Of a DNA stretch of 64,000 nt, positions 32,328 to 43,024 are shown piece by piece. The notes below the pieces were generated by a model that was given only the letters and a program-made list of their open reading frames with translations, ran no database searches and was not told the origin of the DNA. The stretch comes from Pegoplata infirma (taxonomy: Eukaryota; Arthropoda; Insecta; Diptera; Anthomyiidae). Every line of letters begins with the position of its first letter. The stretch's first letter is position 1. Where the stretch lies: assembly GCA_963921195.1 (NCBI GenBank), contig OY992540.1, positions 43,485,890-43,549,889 of the forward strand, given 5' to 3'. The position numbers and the translations under genes are program-made.

Positions 32328-33120
32328 TTTCCTATATGAAAAATTTCTCTGAAGCGAGACCTTTTCTATACGAAAAATGTCTCAGAATCTGAAACTTTTT
32401 TGATATGAGAAATGTCTCAGAATCTGAAATTTTTTCTAAACGTAAAATGTCTCAGAATCTGCGACAATTTCTTTACAAAAAATGTTTTAGAAGCTGAGAA
32501 TATTTTTTTACGAAAAATGTATCAGTTTTTTTATACGAAAAACGTCTCAGATCTAAGACTTCCTCAATACGAAAAACGTCTCAGATCTGAGACTTCCTCA
32601 ACACGAAAAATGTCTCAGAATCTAAGACTTTTTCTATACGAAAAATTTCTCAGAATCTGAGACTTTTTCTATACGAAAAATGTCTTAGAGTCTGAGACTT
32701 TTTCTATACGAGACATGTCTCGGAATCTGATACTTTTCTATACGAAAAAAGTCTCCAAATCTGAGACTTTTTCTATACAAAAAGTATCCCAGAATCTGAG
32801 ACTTTTTCTATATGAAAAATGTGTCAGAATCTCTTCTATATGAAAATTGTCTCAGAATGTAAGATTTTTTCTGTACGAAAAATGTCCCAGAATCTGAAAC
32901 TTTGCACACGATAAGTGGCAAGGCTTCTATGGACTTTAGACGTTTAAAATCTCAGAGTATGATACGGTTTCTTTATGAAAAATATTTCACAATCTAAAAT
33001 ATTTTATGTAGCAAAAATTTCTATGAATTTGAGACTTTTGATATAGGACAAATTTCTCCTATAGAAAAAGTCTCAGATGTATACGGAAAATCTGTTAGAT
33101 TCTGAGAATTTTTCTGTAAG
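32328..33120. repeat. Minisatellite, unit about 35 bp with internal palindrome
   Basis: About 17 contiguous units to 32905, then 4-5 decayed ones. The consensus is GTCTCAGAATCTGAGAC followed by a TTTTTCTATACGAAAAAT segment. The first part is a perfect palindrome around one A (GTCTCAGA/TCTGAGAC), and the second (TATACGAAAAAT) is the linker. Some units drop the central A. A stray unit-like motif, CCTCAGAATCTGAGG, lies at about 46599. Confidence 0.9.
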
Positions 33121-33596
33121 CAAATGTGAAATTTTCTTGAACAACTAATTTAAAAAAATGTTTGTTCCATTTTCGTATAAGCGAGTTTATTGCCATTTCG
33201 GGCCCCTTAAGTCGGGGCCTTGGGTACATGCCCAGTGTGCCCTAATGGTTAAAACAGTACTGTTTTCAAATAACCCCAAAAAATAAGTCCATAGTTTTAA
33301 ATCTGGAAGTCTAGGTGGCTAGTTAAAATTCCCTGGACGTGCGATGTCAAAAAAGGGCGAAAACAACTGACCGTCAATTGCAGATTTGAATCCTACAGAC
33401 TTATTTTTTTGGGTTATTTAAAAAGCAAAATGTAACGAAACAATCCTCAGATCACCGATGAGCTCAAGGAAAACATTCGTGCCGAAATCAATGCTAGACT
33501 GACCGAAATGTTCAAAAAATGATAATGAAAAAAAGAGTGAACATGCACAAAAAAAAAACACAAATTGTCGTAGCTAAAAGATCCATTTGTGTTTTA

Positions 33597-33646
33597 GGTT
33601 GTAAGTGGCTGCTGACGTTTTACGTCAACACACGTAGACTCTGAGG
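33597..33646 (-). mobile_element. 50-bp LINE A 3'-end micro-insertion, 15-bp TSD
   Basis: TCCATTTGTGTTTTA occurs at 33582-33596 and 33647-33661. The 50 bp between, read on the minus strand, are CCTCAGAGTCTACGTG, TGTTGACGTAAAACGTCAGC and CCACTTACAACC: the last 50 bp of LINE A. Confidence 0.88.
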
Positions 33647-34049
33647 TCCATTTGTGTTTTATTCATGATTAAGTTTTTATTTAAAAAGTAGTTCAAAAAA
33701 TTGTAAAATATATTTAATAAAAAAAAGAATTTTTAAAATTAAAGAAATTGTTTTTTAACTGGACAAATTATATTTTATGTGGAAACTGGACTAGACCCAA
33801 AATAACTAGAAAATCCAGGCCATTCCAGGCCGTCTGCAAACCCTAATGTCAGGTGTGACTTTAACATGGACGTTGTCATGTTGGCAATGCCAACTGGGTA
33901 TAGAAATTCTGTAAAATTGACAAATAAAACTTTCAAGTAAATGGCGCCCATGTAGGGGACAACCTGAATCGCAAAGCGAAAATACAAAAACTATTGACAA
34001 TATGGTAAAGTTAGGTGAAATTCACGACAGAAACCAAAATTCAACAGTA

Positions 34050-34178
34050 AGTGCCAGTTAACAGAAGGCGAACGATACACACGAACGATAATTTAACACG
34101 TATTTTGTTGTTGTTACAATAACAAAACACATGCAAAATTTTCGTTCGTGTGTCGTTCGCCTTCTGTAAACTGGCACT
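34050..34178. mobile_element. Palindromic MITE, 39-bp inverted repeats
   Basis: AGTGCCAGTTAACAGAAGGC and CGAACGATACACACGAACGA at the left are mirrored by TCGTTCGTGTGTCGTTCGCC and TTCTGTAAACTGGCACT at the right, around a 45-bp centre. TA flanks both ends (34048-34049, 34179-34180). A TA duplication would suit a Tc1/mariner-type MITE. Confidence 0.72.
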
Positions 34179-34374
34179 TAATGAGCAAACATTGAGTGTT
34201 CATTTTCTTGGTTATGTTCATTCAATCGAAAATTAACCCCTTTGCAGGATTTATTGTTAAAATTCTACGAGAAGCCAAGGAGAATTAGAAGACAAGTACA
34301 AATATTCTCTTAAACCAGTGTATTCTCGATTCAACAAACATTGGCCGGAAAAATTCCAATTTTCAATTCCCTAA

Positions 34375-34670
34375 AAATAAAAGATTCGAAGATTTCATTT
34401 GAAATTCGTAAATATCAATTGTAATTCGTAAAACTTTAATTGTAGTTCGTAGTTAGTAAAAACTTAAATTGTAGTTAGTTGAAGATCAATTGTAGTTCGG
34501 AAAAGATAAATTTTAATTCAGAAAATATCAATTAAAATTTGTAAAAGATCTGTTGAAATTCCAAAAAGGTCAATTTAACTTTGGAAATTCCAATTCAAAT
34601 TTGTAAAAGATCAATTGTAATTCGTAAAAGATCATAAAATATCAACTGCAATCCGAAGATTGAACTTGGC
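34375..34670. repeat. Degenerate 20-21-bp minisatellite
   Basis: Around 12 units of the form TTCGTAAAAGATCAATTGTA with drift. The same motif recurs at 27935-27990 and 59037-59165. Confidence 0.75.
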
Positions 34671-34769
34671 GTAACCCGTTTGTCGGTCTGATTCCAACGA
34701 AATGAGGAAATGTCAGAAGTCTCATAGTTTCAATTCAAGAGATTTGTCAATGATCTTGAAATGAGTCGT

Positions 34770-34915
34770 CATCTAAAAACTTTGCTTTGTTGCGTGAGAG
34801 CGCATTATGGGCAGCGAATAGACTTGTTGGTAGGACCTGTGGTTTAAGCCCTAAAGTGGTCATTTGGATCTACAAGTTAATAGTTAAACCGATAAGATCG
34901 TACGCTTTAAAGTCA
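34770..34915 (+). pseudogene. LINE RT thumb scrap
   Basis: The plus frame from 34787 reads LRESALWAANRLVGRTCGLS and KVVIWIYKLIVKPIRSYA, the thumb motif shared by LINEs A-C (GRTWGLGP..WIYTSIVRP). It continues for about 130 bp only. AT-rich sequence related to 40845-40900 follows. Confidence 0.68.
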
Positions 34916-35099
34916 ATTATGACAAAACAATTCAGGAACATTTTTTGGATTCTTAAATACATTCTACGACAATCACAACAAAATTTTCAACGTAAAATAA
35001 TTTTTCAAGAAAACTACTTGTTTTTAAAATCGTTTGCCCTCGGGACAATTTCAAACAAAAATCATCAATTCTGGAACGTTAAGTAAAATCAGTTGCAGG

Positions 35100-35670
35100 A
35101 CAATAAAATGAGTTCTAGAACCGATTATTTGGAATGGAAAATTTTATTGGGAAAGGTTATATGTATCAACACCACCAACATCTCCAAATTTGAAATTTAT
35201 GGTCACGAACTGGAAGAAGTTAATAGTTTTTGTTACCTCGGAAAATGTCGTTTTAAAATAGGAAGGCAAGCATTCGGAGCTCTTCAACCTGTATGGAAAT
35301 CCTTTAGAACTTTAATAAAAACCAAATTAACATTATTTTCTACGAATGTGATGTCTACCCTTCTTAATGGTTGTGAATCTGGGAAAAGCTTAAGTCAACT
35401 TTCTTCAGATTTTTGTTACCAAGTCCTTACGAAAAATCCTATTTTAAACAGCGAACTTCAAAGAAAGACAAATTAGGTAAAAATAAAAGTTGAAAGAGAA
35501 GACCTCAAGAGATGTTGCCCTAATTGTGAATGGTGACTGGAACCCACAAGGCAGTACAAGGCAAGGAAAACTAGCTCATACTTGGAGAAGAATTCTAGAA
35601 ATAAAGAAGCTGTCCGAGGACAGATCGGAGTGGAAGAATTTCGTTGTGGTGATATGTTTCCCATGGAACC
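35100..35670 (+). pseudogene. RTE-like LINE (family R) C-terminal remnant
   Basis: The plus frame 35093-35476 contains KFEIYGHELEEVNSFCYLG, RQAFGALQPVWKSFRTLIKT and MSTLLNGCESGKSL, the post-catalytic RT region of RTE-type elements (VNSFxYLG, KARxAFxxLxPVW, LLYGxE). A second frame at 35515-35665 has WNPQGSTRQGKLAHTWRRIL then LSEDRSEWKNFV, the characteristic W-x-P-x-G-x-R and TWRR C-terminus. The segment between is deleted, so it is inactive. Lacks RNase H, unlike A-E. Confidence 0.78.
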
Positions 35671-35907
35671 CTAGAAATAAATATAAATACTCATATCCCT
35701 TCAGCTTCCCTTATATTTTCTAACCATTCGATGAAGGTTATAGGAGATTCCTGCTAATCAGCCCTCTTCCGTTAGAGTAACACGCATTTAAATTTAAGAA
35801 CAAATATTTTTTCAAATTTGTTTTTAAATAACTTATCAGTTTATCCACTTTGATTTTCAAACTATAAAAAATTTAAGCTGGAAAAGAGCACATACACATA
35901 TTTTACT

Positions 35908-36207
35908 ATGAATAAACCCACTATAATAGTTGAATGTCTTCTTCTTGTATTTGTTGTTTTTATTCTTCTTGTTTATGTTTGGCCTTGTCGCGATAAATGT
36001 AAACATTTAGCAAAACAATGTTGTTTAGAAAACAACAACACTACCAACAGCAGCAACAACAATAATAACAAAAACTTGATGCGTACAACTTCTACTATCT
36101 TTACTACTACTACAAATAGTATGACCACACTACTACTACTACTTCTACTACTACTACTCCTCTTACTACGTCTTCTTCTACTACAACTACTATTACGCTA
36201 CGTGTAA
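35908..36207 (+). CDS. Hypothetical 99-aa ORF with one membrane segment
   Basis: ATG at 35908 has A at -3. Residues 7-24 (IVECLLLVFVVFILLVYV) form a convincing hydrophobic span, followed by a Cys/Lys-rich stretch, WPCRDKCKHLAKQCC. Then the frame falls into an Asn-rich run and a translated CTA microsatellite (36120-36195, poly-Leu). The first 50 residues could be a small membrane protein or exon, but the low-complexity tail and lack of relatives argue for chance. No family recognised. Confidence 0.2.
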   Translation: MNKPTIIVECLLLVFVVFILLVYVWPCRDKCKHLAKQCCLENNNTTNSSNNNNNKNLMRTTSTIFTTTTNSMTTLLLLLLLLLLLLLRLLLLQLLLRYV

Positions 36208-36265
36208 AAACTAATAGTAATATGTAGTATGATGATCATAATAATAATAATGATGATGATTGGGC
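36120..36265. repeat. CTA/ACT and ATA/ATG microsatellites
   Basis: (CTA)n with interruptions lies at 36125-36195, and ATAATAATGATGATG at 36238-36262. Confidence 0.85.
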
Positions 36266-36579
36266 TAAACCCCATAAGTAAAAAGCACGTTTTAATATCT
36301 AGTAAATTGTATCTTTTTTTTTGTTTTGTATGTCTTTCGAGCGTAATATGTACGTACGTATGTGCCCATAATCAACAGAAACTGAAAAAAAAAATAATGA
36401 TGAAGATTGATTCCACATTGTCGTCGTGGTCAACGTCTTTTAGAGTACACTGAAGGAAAAAAAATCTTTAGAATATTAATCAAATGAATAGATTATTTTT
36501 TTTCATTACCAGAGAAGGTCATAAGATGAATGAAATTTCAAGCACATTGTGAAAAAGTTTCATACAATTTTCTTCATTG

Positions 36580-36885
36580 GATTTCCTAATTTCAGTAAGA
36601 AATTTCATTAGAATTATGAAAACTGAGATAAGTGAACTTATTCCCGAAGCTCGGGTATTTGTTCGGAGTACTAGCCTGTCCAGCAGATCGCATCCGTTTG
36701 TAATCGAGTGTCCTTTGTTTCCCACAACGCGTTATAGAGAAAATTCGTTTTTCGGTCGTACAACCCGTATGTGGAATAAGCTTCCCGTGGAGGTCTTTTC
36801 TGTCACTTTCAATATACTGAAGTTAAAATCAAATGTCCACAAATTCTACTTCCTCTTTCCTCCTTTCCACACCATATTTTTCTGA
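36580..36885 (+). pseudogene. LINE F C-terminus
   Basis: A plus frame ending at the stop near 36885 gives ELIPEARVFVRSTSLSSRSH, PFVIECPLFPTTRYRENSFF and GRTTRMWNKLPVEVFS. The box 'HPFV..CPxxRTxxYRxxSFFxRTxRMWNxLPxEVF' recurs at 39215-39345 (+) and 61937-61700 (-). It is the C-terminal tail of LINE F, a CR1/jockey-like feature. No RT is attached here. Confidence 0.75.
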
Positions 36886-37107
36886 TCAATAAATGCACTG
36901 CATTAGTAGGGGCCATCCCCTGAGGTTGGCAAAATTGGTCTGAAAAAACTGATGCTGATCAGTTCTGTGACATATTGTTGTCAACTAACCTCGTCCTAGA
37001 ATCATGCCATATTAAAGTGATGGGTCTCTTTCAAATATAAGTATGATTCTGAACACCGGGAAGTGGTTAAATTGTACTTTTTAACTATCTTGAGTGACAG
37101 AAAAACA

Positions 37108-37225
37108 AGTGAGATTGCTAAATTCGGCTTTGTTATTCTGGGGACAACTGTGCAAAGACGGTTATCACTAGAATGTCTTAAGAGTCAGTCACTGATCAAT
37201 AATATACTTTATTATATTTCGATGT
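37108..37225 (+). mobile_element. Mini-me-like deletion remnant
   Basis: AAACAAGTGAGATTGCTAAA, GAATGTCTTAAGAGTCAGTC, then ATAATATACTTTAT and ATTTCGATGTGT are ordered pieces of variant A with the middle lost. Confidence 0.5.
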
Positions 37226-37432
37226 GTAATAACAACAGCTTTTCAAACATTATCCAATGAAATCCGTGTAATAAAGGTAGTTAACGAAAAACAAAAACTC
37301 TGACGCACTTATTTTCTTACAACCATTTCGCAAAGTTCACAATATGTTGCCTCCTATATGTGCATGCAATTTTGAGTTAATATCTTTAAACTCATACGTT
37401 AATCCCTTTATCTGAATTTTGGAATGTCATCA

Positions 37433-37970
37433 ACGAAGTGAATAAAACTAATTCAAGGACAAGGTAGATGGATGCAACTGAGTTCTTGAAGAATATTTCA
37501 GATCCTTTGTCGACTGTTTTATCTAAAAAGCTTAATTTATGTTCGTGAAATTGCATGAGTTCTCTGATCTTTCAGTTTTCAGAATACCAGATGTAACTGG
37601 AGATTCTTATGAAGCTACTCACAACAGGAGCTTCTTATTAAGCGTCTCACTCCTAGTATTCTGAAAACTAAAAAATCAAAAGGCTCATGCAACTTCACGG
37701 GCATGAAGCAAGCCTTTTAAATTAAGCAGTCGCCAAAGAATCTGATAAATTCTTCAAGAAGTCAGTTGCGTCCACCTAATCCTTCAGTTAGTTTAAGTCA
37801 CTTCGTGTACCAGATTCTTATAAAGCTATCCACAACTGGGGCTTCTGGGGATTTTTAAATTAGGCAGTCGCCAAAGAATCAAATATTTGTAAATTCACAA
37901 AGAAGTCAGTTGCGTCCATCTTTTCCTTAAATAAGTTTTAGTTACTTCCATAATTCAGATAAAGGGATAT
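37433..37970. repeat. Inverted plus direct repeat cluster
   Basis: Segment 37433-37605 (GATGCAACTGAGTTCTTGAA, GATCCTTTGTCGACTG, AATTGCATGAG) is matched in inverse orientation by 37652-37810 (CTCATGCAACTTCACG, CAGTCGCCAAAGAATC, TTCTTCAAGAAGTCAGTTGC). A third copy in the second orientation lies at 37860-37970. The two arms around 37625 could pair over about 160 bp with mismatches. No terminal motif or TSD is visible. Confidence 0.6.
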
Positions 37971-38403
37971 ATAGGGTTGCAGGATTTCCACATGACCTTG
38001 GATGCATCGTAAGTTTTGGTGTTCCTTCATAGCACCTCGACTTTCCTTATTCATATTTCTTTTGATATTCTTTATTGGGACGCGAGCATTAACCGATCTA
38101 TTGTTGCATCTGAACCTCCCTCTTTACAAATCATCTGATTCTCGTTAACCTCCAATCCGCTGTGTCCTCTAACTCAAAAGATGTGCTCTCTTCTGTTGGT
38201 ATCCAGGTTATACATTGAGTTATTACACTCATCATAATGCAAAGCTATGAAAATCAAACCCACAGTTTTAACGTGTAATAAATTTCAAAAACAAATCTTG
38301 TTTGTTAAGATTTCGGGATTGCATATGAGAGGTGCGGAATGGGAAAGAAATTTTACTAAAATATATTCAAAATTGCTTTACATAGAAAGTTTTCAAATAG
38401 AAT

Positions 38404-38450
38404 AAGTAAAAAATTAAATTCGACTTGGCCGAATCTTGGAATACCCTAAC
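38404..38450 (+). mobile_element. Head fragment of a Helentron/mini-me-like element
   Basis: AAGTAAAAAATTAAATTCGA then CTTGGCCGAATCTTGGAATA repeats the head (including a decayed hairpin) of 44149 and 61934. Directly followed by LINE F. Confidence 0.55.
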
Positions 38451-39380
38451 CTGTTGGCTGGCTGGTCTCTTTGCAAGAATTCCAGCTTGCCGGAAAGCAA
38501 TCAACCACGGCCTGAACTCGAGATGTTTTTCCGAGCTCGTGCATTTAAAAGGGTTCGGGCGGATCTTAATGTAAATAAGTCACCGGGGCCGGATAGTATA
38601 CCAACACTGGTACTGAACAAGTGCTCTTCGGCGTTAGCATGTTCACTGGCTATTTTTTTTTTTTAATTTTGTCGTACCTTGTGGGAGTATTTCCCGCTTA
38701 TTGGAAGGTTACCAATATCCAGCCAATACCTAAAAAGTTGCACCTAACAACCCTGATAATTACCGCCCAATCGCAATATTCTCTGCGGTCTCGAAGGTGA
38801 TGGAGAGCATTGAATGGTTGATTTTGGTGAAAGTAGGTTGGTTGCTCTGGATATTTCCAAGGTGTTTAATTGTGTGTGGCACAGTGCGCTCATATCTAAG
38901 CTAAATGCTTTAGGTGTTGGTAATAACCTCTCTCGATTTATTTCGAGCTTCTTCAGAGATTGTTTTATACGTGGTCAGTCAGGAGTACCGCAAGGTTCTG
39001 TTGTTTCGTCTTCAAACTTCAAATCCTATCTACTCTTTGCAGATGAAAGCAACATTTGTCATTCATTTTCCTTTGATCGAAAACCAAGCCTTTTTGGGGT
39101 TGCGGGCAAGAGGCAGATTATGAATCACACACTTAAGCAAAACCTATTGAAAATCTTAAGTGGGATTTTGCGAATAGGATAAATTTTAATGCACGCAAGA
39201 ACCAATACTGTTGATGTTTGTTGTCGGTTGTCCAGTTGATCGCACATCCCATTACAGAAAAGGTTCGTTTATCATTCGTACTTGCCGTATGTGGAATAAA
39301 ATCCCCGCAGAAGTCTCTCAGTTTATTTTAATGCTGATAAATCCAAGTCAAATATCCAGCAAACTTTGTTATTTCGGAAA
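38436..39380 (+). pseudogene. LINE F ORF2, deleted copy
   Basis: Plus frames in order: MFFRARAFKRVRADLNVNKS then PGPDSIPTLVLNKC (38520-38640), the N-terminal RT region; PIPKKLHL-type box and NYRPIAIFSAVSKVMES (38720-38805); LVALDISKVFNCVWHSALIS (38835-38900); SGVPQGSVVSSS and LFADESNICHSF (38975-39070), with FADE where FADD is expected; and the C-terminal RTSHYRKGSFIIRTCRMWNK (39240-39300). The region between the RT fingers and palm is deleted. Inactive. Confidence 0.8.
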
Positions 39381-40870
39381 ATACAATCTTAATTTTTACG
39401 GAAGGGTTAAAGATGGAGATAGGTACGGTTCCGGGGCTGGCAATAAGTTGCTGACTGGTGGAGTTGCAATGTCTTGTCTACAACCGCAGTCAACTTCTTA
39501 TCTGATAGTCAAGCCATGGATTCAATGTTCCTGAAAACAAGATCTGGCCTCAACGGCCGCACGTCTTTTAATGAGATGGCTAAGCAATTGGACATACGAC
39601 TCATATGGGTTCTAGGGCACAGAGACATTCCGGGGAACTACCTTACATGTTCCCACAGAATTGGAAACTAAAAACTTTCAGAGATGGATATATGGATGGA
39701 CGTGTGAGACTACACTGCAGATTTGGCCTTCTCTTAATCAGAAACGCACAACTGAGTTGTTATCGCTTGTAAGAGAAGAGATTTCGACGGTGGTTACTGT
39801 AATTACCGGACACTGTCTTATAGTAAAGCACGCATAGCGGTTAAATGTGCCGTCAAACAACTTTTGCGCCGTCAAACAACTTTTGCAAAATTTAATATCT
39901 TAGGAGTTTCATAAGAAGCTGAAATTGGTTTAACAACAGGGACTTGTAGGGGAACCCCACTACCGTTCTGTGGTATAACAACGAACCTCAAGGTCTATGT
40001 GTGCTGACTTAAAACGTTAGCAGCCACTTACAATCTACTTAACGGATCCGGGAGTGTACTCTGAGCACCTTGAAATAATAAGTTCGTATAGGTCCCCGGA
40101 CAACAATGAGACTTTCGGACAACTGTAGTGTTTCCGCACAGAGGTACTTGCAATTGATAAAGCCGCGAATATAATAATGTCAAGGGACTTACAATCCTTG
40201 TGCCATAAATATTTTCGTGGCCAGTCTTCCAGCTCTGAAGACCTTGTAAGTAATTTAATACGAAGAAATCAAGATGCGTAGGGAACTGTATACAATCCCT
40301 TTACCAAATTCGACAGCACACAGTCAAGTAAATCAAGGTCCCTGGACATAGTGGGACTGTTGGGAATGAAGTGGTGTACAAGAATTGAATGCATTTGCAA
40401 GGAATGGCTCTGAGTTCATGGCCATTGACAAATCCTAAGAGGACGAAACGTCTTCTTACATTTGGAAAGCAAACGGCTGTAACAATGTTGGGGGTACTGG
40501 CAGGCTATTGTACTGGATATATTGCATGGCCGAATGGCAATGCATATGGAAATCTCTGATTGCACAAATTGTAGGAGTTGTGGAGAAGGTGAAGTCGATA
40601 TGGCAATTTTTGTGTAAATGTCCGCGACTTTGGTCGCTTCGCGATTCTCGACGCGTCGTCTCAGGTATTTAAGACAAAGATTTCTCGATGACGTGGAATG
40701 CCTAAACAATGTCACGTGAACTTCTCGTGTGAAATAAATTTCTGGCATAGAGAAAAAAGGGAAAATAATCAAGGAAATCAAAATGAGTCTTATGGCTTCC
40801 GAGTGAACTTCTGCAAATGTCGGACACCCATTCAACCTAACCTATGGCAATCAAAACAAAATTTTAAACG
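39381..40870 (+). pseudogene. LINE C copy split by a LINE A insertion
   Basis: LINE C RNase H begins at 39381 (NLNFYGRVKDGDR, cognate of SIFTNGSKMEMG elsewhere) and resumes at 40042 (GSVYSEHLEI, then TEVLAIDKAA at 40140-40170). It then continues through degraded RNase H, LRGRNVFLHLES-type and C-terminal Cys regions to the 3' UTR box ATGAGTCTTATGGCTTCCGA (40783) and tail CCTAACCTATGG (40840). The interruption is LINE A at 39436-40041. 5'-truncated, multiple stops. Confidence 0.75.
39436..40041 (+). mobile_element. LINE A, 606-bp 5'-truncated insertion, 11-bp TSD
   Basis: ACGGTTCCGGG (39425-39435) and ACGGATCCGGG (40042-40052) flank it with one mismatch. It encodes RNase H remnants TAVNFLSDSQAMDSMFLKTR and RLIWVLGHRDIPGN, then the C-terminal and 3' UTR blocks to CGTTAGCAGCCACTTACAAT. 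The C-terminal Cys region is mostly deleted (a CGTCAAACAACTTTTGC duplication at about 39852-39888). Confidence 0.78.
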
Positions 40871-41880
40871 TAAAATTATTTTAAAAAAAATACTTTTTTT
40901 AAGATGTCGTGGTTAAGATTTTATTTAAACTCGGTTTTTATTCAAATTAAAAAAAATTTAAAATTTGTTTAAACAATTTCGTAACCACTCTTTAGTTAGT
41001 CGTAGTCGTCGACAAAATAAATAAAAAACATTGGTCAGAAAAGCTTGATTTGTATAAAAACATAGCAATGACACATAATCTAAATTTATGATGATGAAAA
41101 TATTTTTTTTTTCTAGAAAATATAAGCAACCAACAACATTATATTTGTAGTGTTGTATGTAATACTTATTGTTGTTGGTTGGTGTTGTTGCTGTTGTTGT
41201 TCTTTTGAAATAGAAGAAAGAATTCATGTTTATTTATGCTGGGGTGTGCGGTGCGGTGCGGTAGTGTTTTGTTATTAATTCAATGCAGAAAACTTTATCT
41301 CGAGAAATGATCGTTTTAACCACAATTAGTTGTTGTAAGTTAAACAACAAAACAGCAACAACAAAAAAAATGTACAATAATTATAGTTCATTGACATAAT
41401 GTTGGTTTTTTCTTGATTCATATATAAATTCCATTGATCTTGAGAAAAAATTATAGAATTTCCTTGCAGTTTTATTTAGTATAATTATGAAATAATATTA
41501 GAACAAATGAATCAGAACGCCCTTTTTATGAGAAACTAGAAGAAATCTTAAGATTTTTCTATGCATTTCTTACGATAGTTTTTGAAATTATTTAGAATGT
41601 GTTGTCAATATTAGTCGATATGATAAATTTCTATTAAATAACCGAATAACCGGAATAGGTTCTTTTTACAATACTCATATAGATCAGGTTGCAAAACTTA
41701 TTTTCCGGAACTAAAATTTAAATACAACTGAACTAGTTCCAAAAATGTTTATGCTCTCAAAAAATTAACTAAAAAATAGGAAAACTACCTCAATTGAAAA
41801 AAATTGGTAATGATTTGGTGGCACTGATTACACAGCCCTGCAAAAAAAAAGTTTCTGATCAAGACACCAGTCAACATATC
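40871..41880. other. Low-repeat DNA with TTG/CAA runs
   Basis: No gene is supported. TTGTTGTTGG runs lie at 41168-41200 and CAACA runs at 41340-41370. GCGGTGCGGTGCGGTAG at 41248 is a short GC-rich repeat unusual in this DNA. Confidence 0.35.
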
Positions 41881-41884
41881 TTAA

Positions 41885-42145
41885 TATATTAAGCCCCTGA
41901 ACTCGAATTTGCCATCAAAAGAAATGTATCGATGGGCTTTCCTGTAATCTTACTAGAAAGGATCCAAAAGTGACCATTCCAGATTTCTTTAAAATTTATA
42001 CCACCAGATATGTCTAGTTTCTGGGTCAGAACCTTTTTTTTGCTGGGCTGTGTTATAATTTCATCCAACCACAGTTTTTGGATATACTCACTTTGTAATT
42101 TCGTTTGTGACGCATCGAAATATTGGTCGATGTTGTTGTAAAACC
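41885..42145 (-). repeat. Dispersed repeat plus mini-me end
   Basis: 41885-42045 is related to 15890-16000 (shared ATCGATGGG, TGTAATCTTAC and TCTGACCCAG-type boxes). 42055-42140 is a minus-strand mini-me end: CAACCACAGTTTTTGGATAT, ACTCACTTTGTAATTTCG and CATCGAAATATTGGTC. Confidence 0.5.
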
Positions 42146-42439
42146 TCGACCTATAAATGTATGTTAATTTTATGTTCTTTTGATCCAAAAAAGCGTGGAC
42201 TGGATTTATAAAGAAGAGTCCATAAAAATCAGACGTGTTGGGTTTGCCACGCAGCTTGAGAGGTGTGGTTTGTCATGTTGAGATCCGTCACATGAAGAGG
42301 CACGTATGGTTCGGATGATCCCTCGAAGAAACTGTTTCGAGAAACTGAAGTTTGGGATGTTTTCGAAGATCGTGGCGTGGCTGACTTCACTTCAGTCCGT
42401 GGCTAATAAGTGTGGTAATGGCAATTAAAGCTAATGTTG

Positions 42440-42650
42440 TACTATGGTGTTTTCGCAGTCCGTGGTGATGTGCTGCTGTCGGAAGATATTTTAATTGTCT
42501 CCGCGACTGTTGACAGTAAGGAGATCGGCCTGTACGATTCTTCTTGTTTGGCGGTATTCCCAGATTTTAAGATCTGGACCACTTTACCCATATTGCAGAC
42601 CTTGGGTTTAATCAGAGTGTTTGTCGACAGGTTGATGACTTTGGTCACAA
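42440..42650 (-). pseudogene. LINE G RT fragment (jockey-like)
   Basis: The minus frame reads VVQILKSGNTAKQEESYRPI then SLLSTVAETI, the conserved RT block 'PLLKPGK...SYRPISLLSxxxKxxE' of jockey/I-type LINEs. About 70 codons survive, interrupted downstream. It is distinct from LINE F, which has NYRPIAI here. Confidence 0.65.
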
Positions 42651-42762
42651 ACTAGTCTCCCGGCACATCCAAGTGCTTAAGCATAAGCCACGAAATTTCG
42701 CCAGAATATCTCATGGTTCATCATGGACTGAAAGGTTGTGTGTTAGCCTGTCCCGAAAATTA

Positions 42763-43024
42763 ATTCACGCCCACAAAAGGGAGGCGGACCTAAAAAAAAG
42801 ACATTTTCTAATCATCTAGGTCCAAATGTGGAACTTTGAACTTCTTGTAGCAAAAAAAAGGTTCCATTTATTAAACAAATACAAAAAAAATCATGTAAAA
42901 AAATAGTATTTTTCAGAGGTTGGTTAAGTTCTTCAGGGGGAACTTTTTCCCCCCTGGTCCGATTTTGCTCATTTACGAACTTAGCCTGCCTAGGAACATA
43001 AGATATATTCGCGCCTGCCTTTGG
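42763..43024 (+). mobile_element. Mini-me-like element, variant A, 5' part
   Basis: It opens at AATTCACGCCCACAAAAGGG, then GAACTTCTTGTAGCA, GGTTGGTTAAGTTC, GGTCCGATTTTGC and GCCTAGGAACATAAG, in the same order as 6112-6400 and the inverse of 863-1300. Truncated before its microsatellite. Confidence 0.6.

Noticed and set aside
32328..33120. Minisatellite as a coding repeat (frame 32412-32660)
   Set aside because: The unit length varies and shifts the frame; only 82 codons stay open by chance.
35093..35476. 127-codon frame as a new gene
   Set aside because: Motifs match the post-catalytic region of RTE-type reverse transcriptases, followed by the matching C-terminus in another frame.
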